This document shows, in pieces, positions 18,201 through 21,701 of a DNA stretch of 21,701 bases. Each line of letters begins with the position of its first letter. Position 1 is the stretch's first letter. Under the pieces are notes generated by a model that saw only the letters and a program-made list of their open reading frames with translations, was not told the origin of the DNA and did not search any database. Source of the stretch: Rhodothermia bacterium (lineage in GTDB: Bacteria; Bacteroidota; Rhodothermia; Rhodothermales; JABDKH01); assembly GCA_030431165.1 (NCBI GenBank), contig JAUIJQ010000006.1:1-21701 (forward strand). Reading direction: 5' to 3'. A program made the translations under genes and the position numbers.

Positions 18201-19192
18201 TCGCCGTCAATAACCCACTCATACGACCGGATGTACGCGGCTATGTCCTGTGATTCTGCCACCGATTTTCCGCGAGCGCGTCCCACCTCAATAATGGTTG
18301 GGTTCTCGAGTTGCCACAACTCGATGTCACCGCCGTGGGTTGAGTGGCAGTCGGCGCATGAAGCGCGCGTGCCCGAAAGACTGCGTTCGTTGTAGAGTGC
18401 TTTACCGCGTGCAATTGCGGCGGGATCGCCCAGCTTCCCACCCAGACCATCGGCTTTCCACTCTTCTGTGCCGTACTCGACAAACGCAACGGGCGACGAC
18501 ACGTTATCAAATCGAAGCTGCTTGCCGTACGAGCGCCACCAGTTGACGAGGCCGTCGCCATTCTGCGAGACTTCAGAGCGCGATACAAAATCGATCCAGC
18601 GGACGCGATAACCGTGGCCGTGGTCGATCCAGATAGGATCGGTCCCTGTCGGCACAGTCATTTCGAAGACGAGCGTGTTTTCGCCGACACGAAGCGGGTT
18701 GGAGCCAGACTTCCAATCAGACGGCAGATTGAAGAGCGCTCTGTGGTTACGATTGCTGTTGTTGGCGAAACACCCCTGAATTGCTTCGCGCGAGGCACAG
18801 ACCGCCACCGACGATTCCTGAAACACAATCGGCGTCTTGGCTGTCCCGTTGTCGAGCCATACGCGGCCCTTGCGGGCATACGCGACGTTGTTCAGGTATA
18901 GGAAAAGCTGATCGACGTTTGTCGTCGAGAGCGTAAACGTCGTTGACGTTGTCGCCGTCTGGTCATTCGAGGCGAGTACGAGAATCGGAAACTCAAAAGG
19001 TGCTTCTGAGTCCGCAGCGGCCTGGCCTGTCGCATGCCCGCTTACGGGGCCGACGGGCGCTTCGCCGGTGGGATCACCTGGAGTTAGACCGTTTGCATTT
19101 CCAACCGATTCCGTCTCTGCACTTTCGAAGCTCGATGCGCTCAGGACGAGCACGAGGAGCACCACTGCTACGGAGGATCCTGCTCGATTCAT
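15242..19192 (-). CDS. T9SS-secreted surface protein with a single c-type heme domain, Asp-Pro linker and duplicated 'GWN' modules
   Basis: The frame can open at a GTG at 19225, but the ATG at 19192 (MNRAGSSVAVVLLVLVLSAS) puts a signal peptide directly at the start and is preferred, giving 1316 residues. Residues about 65-205 look like a beta-sandwich. Residues about 255-340 are a class I cytochrome c domain with one CADCH heme site at 279-283, preceded by ARGKALYNE. Residues about 340-800 are rich in aromatic, Asn, His and Tyr residues and match no family I recognise. A (Asp-Pro)12 linker occupies 811-834. Two modules starting GWN (about 944-1018 and 1027-1100) share 'ITLVKD...G...P...G...IG'. 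The T9SS sorting domain is about 1228-1316 (NYPNPFSDRTTISY, ending LVR). The protein would need heme attachment in the periplasm before export through T9SS. It is upstream of, and 24 bp from, the PKD protein gene. Confidence 0.9.
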   Translation of the reverse strand: MNRAGSSVAVVLLVLVLSASSFESAETESVGNANGLTPGDPTGEAPVGPVSGHATGQAAADSEAPFEFPILVLASNDQTATTSTTFTLSTTNVDQLFLYLNNVAYARKGRVWLDNGTAKTPIVFQESSVAVCASREAIQGCFANNSNRNHRALFNLPSDWKSGSNPLRVGENTLVFEMTVPTGTDPIWIDHGHGYRVRWIDFVSRSEVSQNGDGLVNWWRSYGKQLRFDNVSSPVAFVEYGTEEWKADGLGGKLGDPAAIARGKALYNERSLSGTRASCADCHSTHGGDIELWQLENPTIIEVGRARGKSVAESQDIAAYIRSYEWVIDGDVKEERAYPWCEPYQPGNSFITGQPLSKSPSHIWMFGSCEVLDYDSDSHADFVRVLNEYEPGNNDRPFNYYDIPIAITMPSWHAWLPIKHLIDYKPESESAWGPLLQDYLDDARAGNLESLYNTGRVYTYEMKRNWNNINVGSTVQQKSVSTVDGIRSMFMPLLEGQVMSGYDYQDDHSQLFDENNDGTFGSCRGWTRMERTLFEMAGRLAGAADPNNSWLYSPEGDARGELWRNHSWYQVATYANYGCYPAAHSTGPNDYGYQISHFAHSNTGYRYLANLINNVQFLSSFGENGLSRNSSGLAAYDRGFSPNGLQPYFLGRDVYMTSHRKSRHVLDDVSSAGMAAFYNKYFEQMRAFFDAYVKEDPTFNKVCEPMASNPLATNYDARVGGYANQPCVDRGWPGANIRDQWNQPYTINIDPASTFVVDEEEQVANIYRHVWRANKLNGVNKDILRDLAAHFDNIMNSGSKWQSLVTGTTTDPDPDPDPDPDPDPDPDPDPDPDPGPLPDSVSITISWNELRVGLVETEAVIPSNVYPTGGVDFYVNGTFMRNDPTGPNEVGDGKFVVWPAVQLVEGDVVMAVWSDVNARRWFSEGIVPCDGAGCSGPTADLQSVPLLQGWNMVSSYVVPSSPNMSDVFADIAADITLVKDGNGMQFHPESGLNTIGDWSPLESYQVYADRAVALELSGSTLNASTGVTLSEGWNQIPFLASQEMAIGDALESVASNITLVKDYAGRVYYPDFGIDEIGTMRPGQGYKLHAAGGATLVYPVAGKTAVRASAQFDPFGVASSATLIVSAPEYADGMRINVIAGDGRVVGEGSVVGGKALLRVVGDDALTQGVVEGATAGERLQLEGQMPSSVESMSLGTANITDAIESGRALYDLAYSEDAVLVVELDDLPQDVSLEQNYPNPFSDRTTISYRLGRPGPVTLEVFNVVGERILVILDEEQEAGPHSVSLDGSNLASGVYLYRLISADKIEFKQMLLVR
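16691..16762 (-). repeat. Coding microsatellite, twelve 6-bp units encoding (Asp-Pro)12
   Basis: Twelve consecutive hexamers of the form tgg/agg/cgg plus atc/gtc on the plus strand translate on the minus strand as Asp-Pro twelve times. The units vary mainly at the third codon positions. The tract joins the cytochrome-containing region to the C-terminal modules of the surface protein and is a typical rigid, acidic linker. Its simple structure makes it prone to length change by slippage in multiples of two residues, without breaking the frame. Confidence 0.95.
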
Positions 19193-19797
19193 GTAATCAC
19201 TGGTACTGGAACCGCCATACCGCACGACCGGGTGGGCAGGACTAACGCGGCGTTAATCCTGTCGCGAATGTCGAAGCGTATGTTCGCGTGGGTGGCGCGA
19301 CGGCGACGATTCAGCAAGGCTATGTGGGGTTCTGCAGCCTGGCAGCATCCGGTGGGACGGATGCGGGCACCGCTACACAAGGTGGGATTGCGAGCCCTGA
19401 TCAACGGGCTGATCTATGGGCCCATTACAGCGGTGTATATCGTCCGTAAAAGTATTGTTCTTAAAGGTTTGACGAAACCGTACTTAGCCAAGTTCACGCA
19501 GTCTCCCCGAAGTAGAATCAAGGCCTTTCATTCACTCTGGCGGGTAACCGATTCTGCCTCAACGACATTCCGAATCGGGACCCCCGAGGCGACGCCGGAG
19601 CGGTCGGTAGTGCCTGTCGTTGCATGTCAAGATTCCCGTACGATTTTACCGTACATGCCCACCACGTCAACGGGTTCTCGAAGTCTCGGCGTATACGATA
19701 AAGACGCGTCCAAATGATCCGATCGCTCAAAGTGTATGGGGTGTACATTGGCATCGCTGTAACGAATACAGTGTCCGCCCCCCACCAGCGACTCTGA
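19193..19797. other. Gene-free intergenic stretch upstream of the divergent surface-protein and polysaccharide genes
   Basis: About 605 bases between the start of the cytochrome surface protein gene (minus) and the repeat array. The longest frame here (GTG at 19232 to 19717, plus) gives a product without recognisable features and is not called. The segment around 19430-19500 is AT-richer and holds a GGTTT-GACG-AAACC dyad (19466-19479). A second cluster of dyads lies at 19622-19658: GCATGT/ACATGC outer arms and GTACG/CGTAC inner arms, partly overlapping so that the two pairings exclude each other. Promoters for both flanking genes are expected here, but no clear hexamer pair was found. Confidence 0.45.
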
Positions 19798-19965
19798 CCC
19801 TTCGATCTGCTGTGCCCGATCTGCGTTGCTCGATCTGCGTTGCTCGATCTCCAAAGCCTGAGATATCGTGCCTGACGCATCGTGCTTAATCTACCGTGCT
19901 TGACCTACTATTCTTGACACACCGCGCTTGATATACTGTGCTTGACATCCTGTGTATAGTGACCG
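19798..19965 (+). repeat. Degenerate 14-bp tandem repeat array running through the glycosyltransferase start codon
   Basis: Units begin at 19798, 19812, 19826, 19840, 19854, 19868, 19882, 19896, 19910, 19924, 19938 and 19952, exactly 14 bp apart with no slip. The consensus is close to GTGCTTGACNTACC. The left units read TTGCTCGATCTGCG-like and carry GATC at 19804, 19818, 19832 and 19846, again 14 bp apart. The right units read GTGCTTGAC or close variants. The unit at 19938 supplies the GTG start codon and first codons of the glycosyltransferase, and the unit at 19952 is a weak last copy. Since 14 is not a multiple of three, the array cannot be a coding repeat. It could be an iteron-like protein-binding array, a phase-variable promoter/leader, or a decayed minisatellite. 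Confidence 0.8.
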
Positions 19966-21053
19966 GCGGAGCCGGTGATGGACGGCGGGCCCGACGTCTT
20001 CTGGGTGCTCTCGACGCCGATGTCCAATATTATGATGTCGATAAGTCGCGACCGCGCCGCGAGAGCTCCCGAGAAATCTGGCAGCTCCTCTCCGCAAAGC
20101 AGTACGACCTGGTCATGCAGGAAGGTACCGGCATCGCCGGCGGTGCAAACCTGATCCGCGCCGCGCGAACACGCGGTCAGCGCTACGTCGTATCCTCTGG
20201 AGACCCGATCGGCGGATTCTTTCACGTCACCCGCGGACCCCTGTTTGGCCGAGCCTTCAGCCTCTATGAACGCCTCCTCTACCGCCACTGTGATGCGTTC
20301 ATCGGCTGGACCCCCTATCTGACGGGCATGGCCATCAAGATGGGCGCACCTCGCGGCGTCACGATTGAGGGCGCCGTCGAAATGGAAACGTTTGTCCCGT
20401 ACGAGGCGGACAAGATTCGCGCGCTTCGGGCGAACCTCGGGATCCCCGCCACAGACACCGTGCTTGGCGTCGTCGGAAGCCTGCAGTGGAACCCGCGCCA
20501 CGCATACTGCTACGGACTCGAACTGGTTGAGGCTGCCAAATATCTGTCACGGTCAGATGTCACCATGCTCATTGTCGGCGACGGCAGTGGACTTGGCGAA
20601 CTACAAAAACGCGTTCCGAATGATCTCGCCAAACGTGTGGTGTTTACGGGCCGTGTAGATCAGCAAGGCGTTGTCGATATGCTTAACGTCATGGACGTCG
20701 GGCTGATTACGCAGACGCTGGATGGGCTCGGCAGCTACAGACTGACGACGAAACTGCCCGAGTATCTTGCCACGGGGCTACCCGTCGCCATGAGCCCGAT
20801 ACCCGGCTTCTACGACTACGCGTCTGAGGCCGGATGGCCACTCCCTCCGTATCACCCGGCGAGTGAGCAGTTTCACCGGGGGCTTGCCACGTGGATTGAC
20901 GGAATCGATGCATCCGACATTGCCGCCAAGTCGGCACGCGCGCGCGAGGTTGCCGCGGCCCGCTTTGACTACGAGGACCTGACACAGCGGTTCGCTGTGT
21001 TCATCAATGACCTCGTGCAACGACAGCCTGCCCCCGAGGCGCTGACCGCCTAA
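19938..21053 (+). CDS. Glycosyltransferase, GT4-like (GT-B fold)
   Basis: The 371-residue protein has a GT-B layout. The N-terminal half opens with LDILCIVTGGAGDGRRARRL, a Gly-rich first loop, and contains SSGDPIGGFF near 86-95. The C-terminal half starts with VVGSLQWNPRH (178-188), then LIVGDGSGLGELQ (211-223), VVFTGRV (234-240), and TKLPEYLATGLPVAMS (271-286), where the Glu in LPEYLATG is the usual GT4 nucleotide-sugar contact. It would transfer a sugar from an activated donor at the cytoplasmic side of the membrane, probably in exopolysaccharide, LPS or glycolipid synthesis. The start is GTG at 19938: an in-frame TGA at 19929 excludes earlier starts. A second in-frame GTG lies at 19959 but would remove the first strand. 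No Shine-Dalgarno is visible; the start lies inside the 14-bp repeat array. It ends 4 bp before the MBOAT gene. Confidence 0.9.
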   Translation: MLDILCIVTGGAGDGRRARRLLGALDADVQYYDVDKSRPRRESSREIWQLLSAKQYDLVMQEGTGIAGGANLIRAARTRGQRYVVSSGDPIGGFFHVTRGPLFGRAFSLYERLLYRHCDAFIGWTPYLTGMAIKMGAPRGVTIEGAVEMETFVPYEADKIRALRANLGIPATDTVLGVVGSLQWNPRHAYCYGLELVEAAKYLSRSDVTMLIVGDGSGLGELQKRVPNDLAKRVVFTGRVDQQGVVDMLNVMDVGLITQTLDGLGSYRLTTKLPEYLATGLPVAMSPIPGFYDYASEAGWPLPPYHPASEQFHRGLATWIDGIDASDIAAKSARAREVAAARFDYEDLTQRFAVFINDLVQRQPAPEALTA

Positions 21054-21057
21054 GAAC

Positions 21058-21701
21058 GTGCTGTTTAACTCGGTCGAGTTTCACGTATTCCTGCCGCTTG
21101 TCGTCGCGCTGTATTTCGCGACACCACACCGCTTCCGGTGGGTCCTGCTCCTCGGCGCGTCATACTATTTCTATGCCGCCTGGAAAGCAGAGTATCTCGT
21201 CCTGATTATTGCGAGCACGCTCGTCGACTACTGGGCCGGATTGCAGATGGCAAAGCGCGAACAGACGCGGCGCCGTCCGTTTCTGCTCGTCAGCCTCGTC
21301 TCGAATCTCGGCCTGCTTTTCTTCTTCAAGTACGCCAACTTCTTCGGATCGTCGGTTCAGGCCACGCTCGATTCGATCAACGTCTTTGCCGACGTTCCGA
21401 TGTTCGACCTCCTGCTACCGGTCGGCATCTCGTTCTACACGTTCCAAACGCTGTCGTATTCGATCGACGTGTACCGCGGCAACGTTGATGCTGAGCGACA
21501 CCTCGGTCGTTTTGCGTTGTACGTCAGCTTCTTTCCGCAACTTGTCGCAGGACCGATCGAACGGTCTTCCAGCCTGCTGCCACAGTTTCGCAAGGACCAC
21601 CTGACGGGCAACAGATTCGAGTTTGATCGGATGCGCCAAGGCCTCACACAGATCGCGTGGGGTTTCTTCAAGAAACTTGTTATTGCTGACCGCCTTGCCA
21701 T
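21058..21701 (+). CDS. MBOAT-family O-acyltransferase (AlgI/DltB-like), C-terminus cut by window edge
   Basis: The frame opens with GTG at 21058, four bases after the glycosyltransferase stop, and runs to the window end (214 codons). It begins LFNSVEFHVFLPLVVALYF, the typical AlgI-family start, followed by several hydrophobic helices (including LLGASYYFYAAW, and LVSNLGLLFFFKYANFF). LLPVGISFYTFQTLSYSIDV and FFPQLVAGPIERSSSLLPQF are the most conserved motifs of the family. The catalytic His and the WHxS-type segment lie beyond the right edge. Members sit in the inner membrane and move acetyl or other acyl groups to exported polysaccharides or teichoic acids. Next to a glycosyltransferase, acetylation of an exopolysaccharide is the likely job, but this is inferred. 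Confidence 0.93.
   Translation, partial: MLFNSVEFHVFLPLVVALYFATPHRFRWVLLLGASYYFYAAWKAEYLVLIIASTLVDYWAGLQMAKREQTRRRPFLLVSLVSNLGLLFFFKYANFFGSSVQATLDSINVFADVPMFDLLLPVGISFYTFQTLSYSIDVYRGNVDAERHLGRFALYVSFFPQLVAGPIERSSSLLPQFRKDHLTGNRFEFDRMRQGLTQIAWGFFKKLVIADRLA

Noticed and set aside
19192..19225. GTG at 19225 as the start of the cytochrome surface protein
   Set aside because: The ATG at 19192 puts a standard signal peptide directly at the N-terminus; the extra eleven residues would only lengthen the polar region before it. The longer form cannot be fully excluded.
19232..19717. A 161-codon frame on the plus strand between the surface-protein gene and the repeat array
   Set aside because: It begins with GTG, has no recognisable domain or motif, is Arg- and Ser-rich in a chance-like way, and its 5' end sits where the promoter of the divergent gene is expected. 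I treat it as non-coding, with some doubt.
19914..19937. TTGACA (19914-19919) and TATACT (19932-19937) as a sigma70 promoter inside the repeat array
   Set aside because: The spacer is only 12 bases, far from the usual 16-18, and TTGAC is simply part of the repeat consensus. It would also place the start point at or after the GTG start codon.
19798..19965. CRISPR array
   Set aside because: Units are 14 bp, degenerate and directly adjacent, with no unique spacers and no cas genes nearby.

Overview
The window looks like chromosomal DNA of a marine-type Bacteroidota/Rhodothermota bacterium (Rhodothermales or Balneolales-like). The evidence is two large secreted proteins ending in type IX secretion (T9SS) sorting domains with a YPNP-type motif and a C-terminal LVR. 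Weak or absent Shine-Dalgarno sequences, fairly GC-rich coding DNA and a short-form homogentisate dioxygenase also fit. The taxonomic placement is inference. No tRNA, rRNA, CRISPR array, transposase or integrase was seen.

Layout. Positions 1-1287 (minus) hold the N-terminal 429 residues of a GspE/PilB-type pilus or secretion ATPase, cut by the window edge before its Walker A motif. A divergent gene (1545-1979, plus) encodes a small membrane-anchored coiled-coil protein. Its stop codon directly abuts the stop codon of a minus-strand cluster at 1980-5874. Read in transcription order, that cluster is a Nudix hydrolase, a lipoprotein, a YhdH/AcuI-type quinone oxidoreductase and a DAO-family FAD oxidoreductase. 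The last three are tightly coupled, with a 4-bp overlap and a 2-bp gap.

Positions 6008-8365 (plus) carry hpd and hmgA, two consecutive steps of tyrosine catabolism (4-hydroxyphenylpyruvate to homogentisate to maleylacetoacetate). Then come a minus-strand polytopic membrane protein (8429-10012), a 415-bp gene-free stretch with GC-rich hairpins, and a small hypothetical gene (10428-10856, plus).

Positions 11069-19192 (minus) encode two giant T9SS cargo proteins, probably co-transcribed. The upstream one is a cell-surface protein with one c-type heme site, a (Asp-Pro)12 linker and two 'GWN' repeats. The downstream one has eight PKD domains, a LamG domain and a DUF1349-like beta-sandwich.

About 600 bp of gene-free DNA and a degenerate 14-bp tandem repeat array separate them from a plus-strand polysaccharide cluster. 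This consists of a GT4-type glycosyltransferase (19938-21053) and, 4 bp later, the start of an MBOAT O-acyltransferase of AlgI type, cut by the right edge.

The most unusual signal is the repeat array at 19798-19965. Roughly a dozen 14-bp units stay in perfect register, carry four GATC sites at 14-bp spacing, and run through the GTG start codon of the glycosyltransferase, so that the first codons of the gene are the last repeat units. The second is the single-heme T9SS surface protein paired with a PKD/LamG adhesin-like protein, whose function I do not recognise.
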